Positions 27,153 to 37,411 are shown, counted from the stretch's first letter. The stretch is 64,000 nucleotides of DNA from Neolewinella agarilytica (GCF_900110645.1 NZ_FOFB01000012.1:124001-188000); one strand, 5' to 3'. Numbers and translations: made by a program. Notes: a model not told the origin generated them from the sequence alone.

Positions 27153-29480
27153 ATGGGAAAAGTCGAATTTAATGTCCCACCATCACCCTATTCCCCCCCT
27201 CACACGATCGAGTTTGAGGCCAACCAAGAAGAGTATAATATTATAAGAGCATTCGGCCGAAAAGTATTTGAAATGGGATATTTTCCCTATGAGCGCACCG
27301 CCGAAAAAAGGGTACTTGATATCTATCGGATAGGTAAGCTGGAAGCCCTTAAGGTCCTACTTCACCAAAAGCCACGTCTACTGGGGACTCTCCGCGATCG
27401 AAATGGTTCTTGGCCTGTAGGAATCTATAATTTAATCGATTGTTTTGTAGGAAATACAAATCCCAAAAGAATCTTCGAACTCAATGTGGAAGATAGCTCT
27501 TGGGTCGTCAGAAGAAAACGGGAGAACATTTACGGAAATATCAAAGACAAAAATCTTGAAGAACTATTCCGTGATTTTTTAGGAATTTCTGCCTCGTTGC
27601 AAGTTGGTGACGTAACAGAGATTAACCATCAACCTTATTATAGAGCAGTAGACCTCGTCATTGCATTTATGTCTGTATACGATACGAAAAATTTTCCGGA
27701 GATACTCAACAATATCGAAAAATTACTTAGTAAAGAAGGTAGAGTACTGCTATTTGCTGGAGAAGCTCTTCTAAACGAAGACAATAAAGCCGTAATGGAG
27801 CACATCGGTATTCACCTGAATACGGTGCTCAATTTTCCCACGAAGGTCTTTAGCTTTGAAATTGGATTTTCTCAAAATGGGAATGAGCATTCTAGCGAAC
27901 TTATGATCCTGTCACGGGAAAAAGATAAATTCATCTTTACGGGGCAATTCGCTAATGAAGCTGTACACAATGAAGAATTACTGACGAACTTGTTTCACCG
28001 GAGAGAGCCAGGGAGAACCCCTGAGCTCGGTTTACTAACCCATTGTCGCCAGTACGTAAGTTGTCTGAATACAATTAGCAAAGCTAAACTAAAAGAGGAG
28101 TCAAAATCTCAGCGATATCCAGGGGTGCAGCTAAAGGAGTTGGTAAAACCTTCAACGGCAATCATGAATGAAACACTGAACTCACACTACACTACAAATC
28201 ATGGAGAACTCCTCACAGCTATTTTCATGCACGGTACAGACTTGGGATTAGTAAATGATGAAGCCGTCGAGGAGATGTTAGGAGAATGGCAGCTAAGTAA
28301 TATGAGTGTCATCAAGCTTCCCCTAGATCCCACCAAAGTATTTTATCCTTATTTCCGGATTTACTGGGAATCCCCCCTTCACCAACTCGCTCTGGAAGGA
28401 GTTCCAAAATCGGAGGACGCATTTCTGGGTAGTGTCAACTCAGAAGATGTTGAAACTATAGTTGTCTATCTTCCTCCCTACGCCGAGCAAGTACGTCGGT
28501 TTGAACTTGCCGAGGTCATCGACCGAACCCAAAAAGAGTCGGAGCAACTGAAAAGTAGTATTTGGTCCGGTGAGCTATCATTCAACGAATTTAGCGCTCG
28601 AGTTGAAGCCTTGCAGAAAGGTAATGACCTGTCTTTTTGGATTGCCCGCTTACCGGCTCCCTTAGCACGTATTCTCAACCGATACGAAACTACAACTGAT
28701 GTAAAGGCTCGCAGCGAACACCTCTATCATTTTTTCGAGGGCTGTGCGGAATACATTGTGTGTATTTCCCTGAGTTTTCTCAAACACAGCTCACTAAAGT
28801 ATGATGAGGTAATCGAGAACTTTAACTTCAAGGAGGATCAAAAATCAAATAAAAAATTCGGAGCTACTTTTGGCACTTGGACGCACCTTATCAGTAAAAT
28901 TGCGATTACCGTCCGAAGCCTGAAAGAAAAAGGTGCGTTACCTTCTACTTCCTTTCCCCAAGAGCTAACATCACTACTTCTCGGGTCTAATTTTATAAAG
29001 ACCATCGAAAGTGCCCGTATCCTGAGAAACAAACGTAGTCACGAGGGCCTGTTAGATGGCCAGGATGCCGAAAATCGCTTAAAAGAACTAGAGGTCCTGA
29101 TCCAAAGCATCAGGTACGAACTAGTTGGAGCGCTTTCTCCAATAGCGTTGATGTATTTGTTCGAGTCGAGAAGAAAAAAGGGGAAGTATCTCATTCAGTT
29201 CAAGGACTGTCGCGGAGCTTCAAACAGGTTGTCTTTACGAGATTTTGAGCGGTCTGCTGATTTGCAGGATGGACTTTACCTCAAACTCAATGAATTGTTT
29301 ATTCCCCTTTTACCGGTCATTCAGTATGACGACGACTTAAACATTTTCACCTTCTTCAACGCACTTCAACGCGATGAAGTAGCTGTTGTCAATTACACGC
29401 ATGGCGAGTATTCAAGCCACAGCTTTTCTGATGCAAAATTAGTAGTAACGATAAGAGAAACTTTGGGCTTAATCACTTAA
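27153..29480 (+). CDS. Large protein: decayed N6-methylase-like N terminus plus HEPN-like C-terminal region
   Basis: A 775-aa protein that I cannot place in a named family. Residues about 160-260 resemble the second half of an N6-adenine methylase (VDLVIA, KEGRVLLFAGEALL, VLNFPTKVFSFEIG), but the catalytic NPPF box is replaced by FMSVY and no SAM-binding glycine loop is visible. After a middle region come LPAPLARILNRYE and FFEGCAEYIVCISLSFLK (about 505-550). At R625-H630 is RNKRSH, the R-N-x3-H motif of HEPN ribonucleases. It lies 49 nt after mcrC on the same strand and is clearly A+T-richer than mcrC. A sensor or RNase effector of the island is plausible; decay of a methylase is the alternative. 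Confidence 0.6.
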   Translation: MGKVEFNVPPSPYSPPHTIEFEANQEEYNIIRAFGRKVFEMGYFPYERTAEKRVLDIYRIGKLEALKVLLHQKPRLLGTLRDRNGSWPVGIYNLIDCFVGNTNPKRIFELNVEDSSWVVRRKRENIYGNIKDKNLEELFRDFLGISASLQVGDVTEINHQPYYRAVDLVIAFMSVYDTKNFPEILNNIEKLLSKEGRVLLFAGEALLNEDNKAVMEHIGIHLNTVLNFPTKVFSFEIGFSQNGNEHSSELMILSREKDKFIFTGQFANEAVHNEELLTNLFHRREPGRTPELGLLTHCRQYVSCLNTISKAKLKEESKSQRYPGVQLKELVKPSTAIMNETLNSHYTTNHGELLTAIFMHGTDLGLVNDEAVEEMLGEWQLSNMSVIKLPLDPTKVFYPYFRIYWESPLHQLALEGVPKSEDAFLGSVNSEDVETIVVYLPPYAEQVRRFELAEVIDRTQKESEQLKSSIWSGELSFNEFSARVEALQKGNDLSFWIARLPAPLARILNRYETTTDVKARSEHLYHFFEGCAEYIVCISLSFLKHSSLKYDEVIENFNFKEDQKSNKKFGATFGTWTHLISKIAITVRSLKEKGALPSTSFPQELTSLLLGSNFIKTIESARILRNKRSHEGLLDGQDAENRLKELEVLIQSIRYELVGALSPIALMYLFESRRKKGKYLIQFKDCRGASNRLSLRDFERSADLQDGLYLKLNELFIPLLPVIQYDDDLNIFTFFNALQRDEVAVVNYTHGEYSSHSFSDAKLVVTIRETLGLIT

Positions 29481-29543
29481 TTTATTTTCTATCCGGTATT
29501 TTAGGATTATCTCAATAGACTATGCAGTGTCTAGTCACTCTTA

Positions 29544-30804
29544 TTATTGCGTGTCACGACCAAATACTTTAAGCTTTTTCTCCCCATCAACAACCATAAC
29601 CGCAGACTCTCCGAACTTACTAACCTCCCCCGTAACCGCAATAACCTTCCCGTCAAACTCCGCCTTAGGGTCACCCGAAAAATTGACCAAATTTTCCTTC
29701 CGGATCATCACCGAAAAAATCTGATTAGGGTACTGCTTATCCAGATTAAACCAGAGATGCCCAGCCTGGCTGTACCGGCTACTCACCACTTTCCCGACCA
29801 CCGTGACCTTCTTTCCTCTCCCCATATACAGCTTCGCTTGCACCGTATTAAAGTGACCCCGGGGTAGAGAAGGGGCATAAATCGGGTCGACGTCGCCGGC
29901 GGCCACCGCCGGAATCCATAACTCAGTATCAGCCTCCTGCTCCATCGACTCCTGACCTTCGACCAGATTAAAGAAATCCAGCCCCGTCAACTCTTCCACC
30001 TCATCAATCGGCACGGCGTAATGCTCGATGGGGTAGGGGAGCTTCACGTTTGGCATCAGGAAAGCGATCGCTTTGCCCGCCTCCAGGTCCAGCACAACCT
30101 TATAGTACTGCTCCGGAATCGACACCTTATTCGCACCCCGCTCGATCACGGGTAAGCCATCTTTCAGAACGCCGCCGGTAACCACGTGTAGATGATGTCC
30201 GGTCCTGGCAACATAGCCCCTCAGCAACCCCTCCAGCTCCGCCCAGCCATCACGGTTGAAATCATCTAGTTGTGGCGACATATTGGAATACAAATAGCTC
30301 TCTGACAACGCCTTCTCCGACCACCGAAAATCCGCCGACGGAGCCAAGTGGCCACGGTCCCAGCCGACCACGAAGTAGCCGCGAAGCGAACCCATCATAT
30401 TTGTAAGTGCTATCGGGCTGCAGGTACTTTAGAAAGTAGTCCGCTTCCACTGCGGAACCGGTAACAACCAAAGGATCTTCCCTGAAGTCATTTGTCCGTG
30501 CTCCCCGTCCGTCCGTGACCTCCGGACGAATAATGTGCGCCACCCACCGTGCCTGCTCATATTCCTCCGCATACGACAGTACCATAGCCGAATGCCATAG
30601 CTGTTCACCGGAAGGGAGGCCAACGCTCTGCAGATCTTGCTTAATCTGCTCAAACTTCAGTGCTTCAATTTCTGTGTCAAGCTGCTCTAGCTGTTTAAGC
30701 AGTAAAAGCTGCTTTTCCTTTTTAACAGCGAGGCGGGATTCCACGGTCTGGCCACTCACAACAAAGGAGCTGAGTCCCAGGATAATTAGTAATCTGAATT
30801 TCAT
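29544..30804 (-). pseudogene. Secreted DNA/RNA non-specific endonuclease (NUC1), frameshifted
   Basis: Two overlapping minus-strand frames together make one nuclease. The N-terminal part (30804 down to about 30385) has a signal peptide (MKFRLLIILGLSSFVVSGQ), a coiled coil and the NUC1 region up to ...DSTYKYDGF. The rest, in the next frame, continues VVGWDRGHLAPSADFRW with the catalytic DRGH box and SNMSPQLDDFN, then ends in an OB-fold-like domain (VTVVGKVVSSRYS, LDKQYPNQIF, VIAVTGEV). The change of frame lies near 30385-30400. The two halves are otherwise intact, so this is either a recent frameshift, a sequencing error or, less likely, programmed frameshifting. Confidence 0.75.
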
Positions 30805-31098
30805 CACAATCAGTAGGCTTTCATGGGGTTACTATTGAACTCGCGTCAAAGCTATCGTTTTTTTGCTGCTAAACAGCAAAATCGGGCAAGGCCCAGAGCT
30901 ATGATTTGGTAATAATTAACCTCACTAATCATCTTCTCTTTTGCGGACTTTCTCGAACGTAGCGTACTCTTCCTATAGACGCTTCAAATTTTCGGAAGCT
31001 AAAAACAACAGCTCATCGGAAAAACAACAGGCTTCAGAAGGTTTCTCCTATTAATTGGCAGACATCATCCAGTTACGTAGGAAACCGACAATAACTTT
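30805..31098. other. Intergenic region between divergent secreted-protein genes
   Basis: A+T-rich DNA between the nuclease (minus) and the metalloprotease (plus). It must hold both promoters, but I see no convincing -7/-33 pair. Nothing else is recognisable. Confidence 0.5.
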
Positions 31099-31130
31099 GA
31101 CGAGCAATAACAACATTGTTATTGCTCGTC
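31099..31130 (+). promoter_or_regulatory. Perfect 15-bp dyad before the metalloprotease gene
   Basis: GACGAGCAATAACAA, two bases (CA), then TTGTTATTGCTCGTC: 15-bp perfect arms. The site ends 4 nt before an upstream ATG (31135) and 34 nt before the preferred start (31165). No T tract follows, and it lies upstream of a gene, so an operator or an mRNA leader hairpin is more likely than a terminator. Confidence 0.7.
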
Positions 31131-31164
31131 AGCCATGACAAGTGCCCCTTTCAAAACCTACCTC

Positions 31165-34100
31165 ATGAAGCCTTTTATTTACCTGTTGTTGTCGGTCCTG
31201 TTTCTGTTTGGAACAACCCTTTGTGCTCAGAACCTCTGTACTGCAGACCCAACTATCCCCGATCAGGCAGCCTATCTCAACGGAAACGATCCCAGCTTAG
31301 ATCCTGACTACGTTTTTGACGCAAGTCTGCCCGCTTACCTTAACCTCCCGGTCGTTTTTCACGTATTCTCGTCAAACGACGGTAACACTACAAACCTCTT
31401 AGCATCACGTTCAGAGATCGACAATGCGATAGCTGAGGCAAACAGTTTCTACGCACCAGCTAATTTGGGATTCGAACTTCTTTACGATCCAATCGAATAT
31501 TCGCCAGCACAGAGCCAGGCATACTTGGATGTTGACCCCGCAGACATTAACAGCTACGGAGAACTACCGTATCAGCCAAACGCAATCAACGTTTACGTTG
31601 TCCAACTGATCGCAGGCCTGTCTAAAAACATCGGCAACGCTACTTTTCCGCAAAGCGTTACTGGCCAGACCGTCCGAGGAGATCAAATTCTTCTCAAAAC
31701 GGGCTTCGTTTTCAACGACGGTAACTTCTCCCATGAACTCGGTCATTTTTTTGGACTTTTCCATACCTTCCAGGATGTGGGCTGTCGTCTACCAGACCCC
31801 AATGAAGACGGTATAGAGCTATCCGATATGTGTGCTGCCGTGGCGGCCTGTTCAGGATACACGGAGTCAAACCCCAACTTCGAAGGAGACCGCTGCGTTG
31901 ACACACCTCCGGGCTTTGAGGGTACAATTTATAACAGCCTCGATAATGGCTGTATGGAATTGTGCCCAGATTTGGACTTATCTACAACTAGTTTCTCAAC
32001 ACTTACTGAGAATGATTTGAAAAACGTAATGTCCTATAGCAACTGTAAGCAATACCTTTCTGATGATCAGTACGCGAGAGCTTATTGGTACGCTGTGAAC
32101 GCTCGTCAAAACCTACTCGCACCACAAACCAACGCTAGTGGTCTATACCTCATCGCTCCCAGTATTACATCGCTCACTAGTATGGAAAACGTCACTTTTA
32201 TTGCCGCTAGTCAGTACCAGGGTGAGCATTCTGTTAACTTCGAGTATCGGCCACAAGGAACAACTCAATGGACACTCATCGGTGAGGCATCCCGTACCGA
32301 TCCAGGGCTGCTCTACCTTCCCGCCAACGTACCGCTTTATGAGCCAGGCACACCAGATCAAATCGTGGAATTTAGAGTTGTCCGGCCCGACGTAGCTGGA
32401 GCAGAGGAAATTAGTGCTCCTGTCACCATTACTTCTGTAGAGAACTTTGATTTCAAAACGGGCTGTGAGCCTTGGGCTGATTACACTCCTTCCGTAAACC
32501 TGGAAGTCGTTAGTGTTGAAGCTGGAGAGGCCAATAATGTCGTAGAGTTTACTTGGGATGACTCCGTCATTCCTAACGTAGCTACAGCGAACCTCGACTT
32601 ATACTATACAGCGCAAAACAGCTGGACTGCATCACTAATCATGAATGGCCTCAACAACAACGGTTCCTTTACTGCGGTTCTCCCGTCTGATCTTGATCTT
32701 TCCGAACAGTACTTCCTTTTATATTATAGCGCGGCAACTACTTGTCCAGGAAGGCCCACTCCTGTATTCGATATTGGCTTAGATTACACATTAACGAATT
32801 GTTCCAATATTTCCATCGGCGAGGCCACAAATTCGTCATGCACCGATGGCACTTACGATCTGTCAATCGTGTTCACGGGCGATGCTGGAACCAATTACAC
32901 CATTGAAATTGATGTTCCAGCTGATCAAACATCCTTAAGCGTTACCGGATCGGGGACTTACACCTTCACCGGCTTGTCTACGCTCGGGGCTATTGAGATT
33001 TCTGCTTTCGAGGAAGGTAACCCAAGTTGTAAGGCACTTACGTTCCGAGGTGGTCAAGACTGTTCTCCCGCTCCCGTCGGTATACCTCAACTTTTTGTTA
33101 TGTCAGCATCTACTTCTACGCCAGATGGTAACCGAAGGATGAACCTGGACGGAAGTAACGCTGTAAATTTTGATGCCAACTTCACTGAATGGAACATCGA
33201 TATAGTCGAAGAGTCCGGGAAGATGTATACAAGCGCACTTATCAACGGTAGACTACGAGAACGGAACCTTGACGGAAGTTCTCCCGTGACCTATAGCGTA
33301 GGCGCCACCGGGTTCGGAATGGCCGTGAGTGAAACAGGCTACTTCTACAAAAACGGAACGGGGAGTAATCCTGAACTTCGCTTCGGTCAGCTACCAAGTA
33401 CAGCATCTCAGCGGATATTTGGTACTAATGCCACCTCGATTTGTGTCAGCGATCCGCTCAATACAGTCTACTGGACGTCAACCTTTGGCTCCAGCATCAG
33501 AAGCCGCCCCATTGGTGGGAGCTCCACTTCTACAGTTGCTAGTGTCCCCGTTTCTTTAGTGGACGCCCGGGGCCTCTCCGTAGATCATGTCAATGAATAC
33601 CTGTACTGGTGTAATGAAGACCTCGGCCACATCTGCCGGGTCAAATTGGATGGCTCTGATTTTTCCATCGTTCTGGAAGGACTTGACGAACCTTACGATA
33701 TAGCGCTTAGCCCCGGCACCAACCAACTTTTCTGGACCACCGGCCAAGCTACCCAGAAAATTATGGTTGCTTCTTTAGACGGAAATGATCCTCAGCTACT
33801 ACCAAATCAACCAGTATCCGGTCCTCGCGGCATCGACATCTGCTTCTCCTGTGGAGCACCGCAATGTCCCAGCGGTGATGTCACGCTAAGTAGCCAGGAG
33901 GAAGTCGATGGGTTCATTACCAACTATCCAAGTTGTACGGCAATTAATGGTAACCTTACTATTACTACTGCCGCTGGCTTCACTACGAACTCTCCAATTG
34001 TAAACCTGGATGCGTTAGCAAACTTGAGAACCATAGAGGGAGATCTTATCATTGACAACAACCCGAACCTGCTAAATCTCGATGGCCTGGCTGACCTGGA

Positions 34101-34785
34101 AGAAATTACGGGCAACCTCGTTCTTTCAGGAAATCAACTCCTCTCGGTTTGCTCTAATCAAGCTGTCTGCGAATTGATCACAACCAGCAGCGGAAGTAGT
34201 ACGGTGCAGAACAACGAGGAGGGGTGCAACTCCGCAGCACAGGTTACCGCTTCCTGTATTGCACTTCCCATTACGCTTCAAGACTTCACCGCTGTACCCA
34301 ATGGTAAAGTCGTTCTGTTACGGTGGAATACGAGTGCTGAGTTCAACCATGGAAGATTTGAAGTTCACAAACTTAACGGCGACGAGGATTGGACTTCACT
34401 AGCCACGATTTACGACGATGAGAGGAACACTGATAACGACTACTCCTTTGTGGATGAAACTCCCGCATTTGGCGAGAACGTTTACCGCCTGACGCAGTAC
34501 GATCTGGATGGTACCGTAGGTGGAACTTGGCTTCGTAGCGCATCAATCTTTTCGGAAGGAGAGATAGACGTCTTTCCCAATCCCGCTACATCAACACTTC
34601 ATGTAAACGGTAGCGTCTCCGGCATCGAGAAAGCTGAGGTTCGCAAAGTCGACGGAACGTATCTATTTATCACTAAGGACGTAGCTACAATAGATGTTAC
34701 TCACCTCCCCCAAGGTGTCTACTTGATCCGTTTCTACTACGGCAATGGTGATTCAATCCTGAAGAGATTCATAGTCGCTCGTTAA
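31165..34785 (+). CDS. Secreted M43-like metalloprotease with YWTD, receptor-L-like and T9SS sorting domains
   Basis: A 1206-aa secreted protein. The start at 31165 gives a good signal peptide (MKPFIYLLLSVLFLFGTTLCAQ); an ATG ten codons upstream is less likely. The protease has HELGHFFGLFH (about 190), matching HExxHxxGxxH, and a Met-turn in NVMSYSNC (about 290), as in pappalysin-type M43 enzymes. Ig-like stretches follow. At about 755-870 are low-density-lipoprotein YWTD-type repeats (TVYWTSTFGSSI, EYLYWCNEDLGHICRVKLDG). At about 905-1000 is a receptor-L/leucine-rich stretch. The C terminus has IDVFPNPATSTLHVNG and ends LKRFIVAR, a type A Por sorting tail. It should be exported by T9SS and act outside the cell; the substrate is unknown. 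Confidence 0.85.
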   Translation: MKPFIYLLLSVLFLFGTTLCAQNLCTADPTIPDQAAYLNGNDPSLDPDYVFDASLPAYLNLPVVFHVFSSNDGNTTNLLASRSEIDNAIAEANSFYAPANLGFELLYDPIEYSPAQSQAYLDVDPADINSYGELPYQPNAINVYVVQLIAGLSKNIGNATFPQSVTGQTVRGDQILLKTGFVFNDGNFSHELGHFFGLFHTFQDVGCRLPDPNEDGIELSDMCAAVAACSGYTESNPNFEGDRCVDTPPGFEGTIYNSLDNGCMELCPDLDLSTTSFSTLTENDLKNVMSYSNCKQYLSDDQYARAYWYAVNARQNLLAPQTNASGLYLIAPSITSLTSMENVTFIAASQYQGEHSVNFEYRPQGTTQWTLIGEASRTDPGLLYLPANVPLYEPGTPDQIVEFRVVRPDVAGAEEISAPVTITSVENFDFKTGCEPWADYTPSVNLEVVSVEAGEANNVVEFTWDDSVIPNVATANLDLYYTAQNSWTASLIMNGLNNNGSFTAVLPSDLDLSEQYFLLYYSAATTCPGRPTPVFDIGLDYTLTNCSNISIGEATNSSCTDGTYDLSIVFTGDAGTNYTIEIDVPADQTSLSVTGSGTYTFTGLSTLGAIEISAFEEGNPSCKALTFRGGQDCSPAPVGIPQLFVMSASTSTPDGNRRMNLDGSNAVNFDANFTEWNIDIVEESGKMYTSALINGRLRERNLDGSSPVTYSVGATGFGMAVSETGYFYKNGTGSNPELRFGQLPSTASQRIFGTNATSICVSDPLNTVYWTSTFGSSIRSRPIGGSSTSTVASVPVSLVDARGLSVDHVNEYLYWCNEDLGHICRVKLDGSDFSIVLEGLDEPYDIALSPGTNQLFWTTGQATQKIMVASLDGNDPQLLPNQPVSGPRGIDICFSCGAPQCPSGDVTLSSQEEVDGFITNYPSCTAINGNLTITTAAGFTTNSPIVNLDALANLRTIEGDLIIDNNPNLLNLDGLADLEEITGNLVLSGNQLLSVCSNQAVCELITTSSGSSTVQNNEEGCNSAAQVTASCIALPITLQDFTAVPNGKVVLLRWNTSAEFNHGRFEVHKLNGDEDWTSLATIYDDERNTDNDYSFVDETPAFGENVYRLTQYDLDGTVGGTWLRSASIFSEGEIDVFPNPATSTLHVNGSVSGIEKAEVRKVDGTYLFITKDVATIDVTHLPQGVYLIRFYYGNGDSILKRFIVAR

Positions 34786-34954
34786 CCCATTAGACATGGG
34801 TTACTGAAAAGTGGAAGGCAAATACGTGCTTACACAGGACGAAGAACAAAATTGAGGCTGGCTATGCAAAAGCCTTCCTGCAAATCAAGCAAAGGTTTGT
34901 TCTTCGCTCCTTACCTTACATCAAATAGACTACTCAACTTCAGCTGCCTCAACG

Positions 34955-35578
34955 ATGGACTTAATCTTACAAGTCGCTATTAACCGTACCTCTATCGAAA
35001 CGGCTGATCCATTTGCGTCGTTGAAATCAAAGCCGCAAACGTTTCCGACCTACAAAGAAGTAGAATCTTCACCCGATAGCCCCGGTCGTCGATTTCAACT
35101 TGTCAATCAGGAAACGGTAAAAGAGCAACGCAAAGCAGACTATAAGTCAGGTATGATTAGTACGCCCGTCGCAGTAATCGGTAGCATCATACTCGGCGCA
35201 CTTATCCTTGGCGCTACCGCAGCTCTTGGTTTTGAAGACCTCGCTGTTCAATTCGGAATATTGTTGGTTCTAGGGGTAATCATCGGAATCGGCAAAATCT
35301 TGTTATCGCTCGTTCCTCCGACTAGCCCGCCGGAGTTTTTGCAAATTCAGGGAAACCGCATGTTCTTTCTTTCAAAAAAGCTAGCGGTCAAATATGACTT
35401 TGGCTTTAATCAGGTAAAGGGGATCAGGTCCATTGATGTAGAAGGGACGAAATACCTGTATTTTGTATTGGGTGAGGGCTCATCTGAGCACCTTGTCGGA
35501 GAGAGTCCAGTTTTTGTATTCAGTAAAGCCGCAGAGAGCTTCTTTAAAGAGGTGATCAACACTGTCCACAACCTTTAG
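34955..35578 (+). CDS. Small membrane protein of unknown function
   Basis: A 207-aa protein starting at ATG 34955. Two adjacent transmembrane helices lie at about 72-92 (VAVIGSIILGALILGATAAL) and 97-117 (VQFGILLVLGVIIGIGKILL). They are flanked by a soluble N-terminal part and a C-terminal domain with FLQIQGNRMFFLSKKLAV. That two-helix-plus-domain arrangement resembles small PH-like membrane proteins, but no motif fixes it. It stands alone 169 nt after the metalloprotease and before a long non-coding stretch. Confidence 0.7.
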   Translation: MDLILQVAINRTSIETADPFASLKSKPQTFPTYKEVESSPDSPGRRFQLVNQETVKEQRKADYKSGMISTPVAVIGSIILGALILGATAALGFEDLAVQFGILLVLGVIIGIGKILLSLVPPTSPPEFLQIQGNRMFFLSKKLAVKYDFGFNQVKGIRSIDVEGTKYLYFVLGEGSSEHLVGESPVFVFSKAAESFFKEVINTVHNL

Positions 35579-36358
35579 CTACATTAGGGCGCGGTCGCAG
35601 GATGCAAAGCAAGTTGGACGAGCAGGGTAGGGGTCTTGTTCCTTCAACCTGGTCTCGAACGCCACGCACCATCCGTCCCTTCCGTCGGCCCAGCCTCTGC
35701 TCCCCCTCCTGGGGGGCGGGGGGCTCCGGCTAGCCGCCCGGAAGCGCCGAACCGTGCTGCCGGGTGACCCAACCATAAACACCGCTCTTCGACTCCCCTC
35801 CTTCGGAGGGGCTGGGGGAGGATAAGGCTTGCCCCACTTTACCCGCCGGTTTCAACTTTCCCTGAAACTCTTTATCCAGCCTCCCGCGTCACAGCGGACG
35901 CAAGGCGCGGCCACTACTTCGCTAACGCTCGTGTGGCCCCCCCCTGCCGTCCACCGCGCCGCTAACACCGCTCGTTGCTGAGGCCTTAGTCCCTAATTGA
36001 TGGCAAAACCGGCGGCCACCTCCGAAGGAAGCCGCGCAGCGAACGAGCGGCAGACCATTATAAAAGCACCATTAGTGATTTGTTCCTTCCACAAACGAAG
36101 TCCGGTGCTGAAGGATATAGTAAAACCTCACTCAACTTCTCACGCTACTCTCTTCCGGATGCCCCGCACCGCCGCCCGCTGATAGCCGGTCGACTCAATT
36201 TCTAATCTAGCCCCTTAATGTTTTGGGCTTTTACTCCCCCTTTGGGGGTTGGGGGGGGCACCCGCAGCGGTCCACCGTGCTCTTCAGAGAAAGGGCCGTG
36301 CTGCAAAATCCCTAATTTGTGGCTAGCCACTAAGATCGCAACTCCCAATAAACGCCCT
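35579..36358. other. Long intergenic stretch, G+C-rich, with small hairpins
   Basis: About 780 nt without a supported gene; the frames in it have no homology features. A hairpin CCCCTCC-TTC-GGAGGGG lies at 35795-35811, and C- and G-runs cluster around 36230-36260. The composition resembles other accessory intergenic DNA in this window (compare 37205-38058). Confidence 0.5.
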
Positions 36359-37204
36359 ATGCAAGTCGCCTTACTCTTCTTTTTAATACTCACCCTCTAC
36401 ACTTTTTTGTACAATCTCGCACTCTTGTTGCCGCTAAAACGTAGCGGCATTCAGGTAGAGAAATTTTATATCTGGTATGATGCCTTTTTTAAATTGTTCA
36501 GCTTCAACGTAGGCGATACTGAGTATGGCCTCGGGTGGTTGCCGCTGGGCGGTTATTTGAAGGTAGCGGGGATGATAATGGAAGAAGGCGAATCCCCATA
36601 TCCGCATCACTTCCAGTACCTTTCTTTGGCAAAACAATTCTTTTTTTCGCTATGTGGTCCTATTTCAGGACTGTTGATAGCTATCGCTACGCTATTGTAT
36701 ATTCAAGACGCCTCCGACGCTCAGTCCTGGTTAGTTCTTGGAGGACCGGTTGGTTTCATCTTGGTTTACTCATTGATTTTTAACTATTTAGCTCCTATAA
36801 TGTGTGGGCTTAATTACGGCGTAGTAGCTCAAAAGATTCTTTATGCTTCACTTGTCCTAGGACATTTATTGCTTCTTTTTGGTGTCGCACTTCTTATCAA
36901 TAGTGCGTTCCCGATTTTCAACCACGTGCACGATGTTTTCATCGAACACGATCGCGTACGGCTCTTCCAACAAAGCATCAATGATGTAGGCATGCCAAAT
37001 CTAGTGTTTTGGTTAGGCCTTTTTATGTTTTTTCACAATGTATCGCCGTTCCCGGGTATGGTTGGTGGGGTATTAATAAGTACTACCTACCGAAGTCTTT
37101 CCGGGCAATTACCTCAAAGAGAGTATGAGGAAAAGGGGGCGATGTTGTTCTTTGTTTGGTCGCTCGTTCTTTACGGAGGGGTGTTCTACTACGTATTAAT
37201 CTAG
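36359..37204 (+). CDS. Site-2-protease (M50/RseP)-like membrane protein lacking catalytic residues
   Basis: A 281-aa multi-spanning protein from ATG 36359; the open frame upstream is low-complexity and not used. It begins with a membrane helix (MQVALLFFLILTLYTF). Residues about 25-80 align with the RseP region after the active site: SGIQVEKFYIWYDAFFKL, then GWLPLGGYLKVAGM, matching the family's VxxFxIGFG and PLGGYVK motifs. The HExxH that should precede this is absent (LYNLALLLPLKR instead). The third ligand motif near the C terminus reads NVSPFPGMVGG, with valine where the family has Asp. Ligands of both sites are gone, so this is probably a pseudoprotease that could bind a substrate or regulator without cutting. 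Confidence 0.72.
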   Translation: MQVALLFFLILTLYTFLYNLALLLPLKRSGIQVEKFYIWYDAFFKLFSFNVGDTEYGLGWLPLGGYLKVAGMIMEEGESPYPHHFQYLSLAKQFFFSLCGPISGLLIAIATLLYIQDASDAQSWLVLGGPVGFILVYSLIFNYLAPIMCGLNYGVVAQKILYASLVLGHLLLLFGVALLINSAFPIFNHVHDVFIEHDRVRLFQQSINDVGMPNLVFWLGLFMFFHNVSPFPGMVGGVLISTTYRSLSGQLPQREYEEKGAMLFFVWSLVLYGGVFYYVLI

Positions 37205-37411
37205 CTTCGCTGTTGCACCCTCATTTGGACGTGACCGCATGCGGCACGCAGTTAGTCCTCGACCTAGTCGGGATGCAAAAAAAGTTGGAAAGAGCAAAGT
37301 TGGTAGCAAGCCAGTCTCCTTCGGAACGTCAATGCTGTAGAGCTCAAGAGCAAAACTTATAAGCACCCTTCACAGGGCGCAGGGCCCGTCCGTTTCGGCA
37401 GCCACGCCCGC

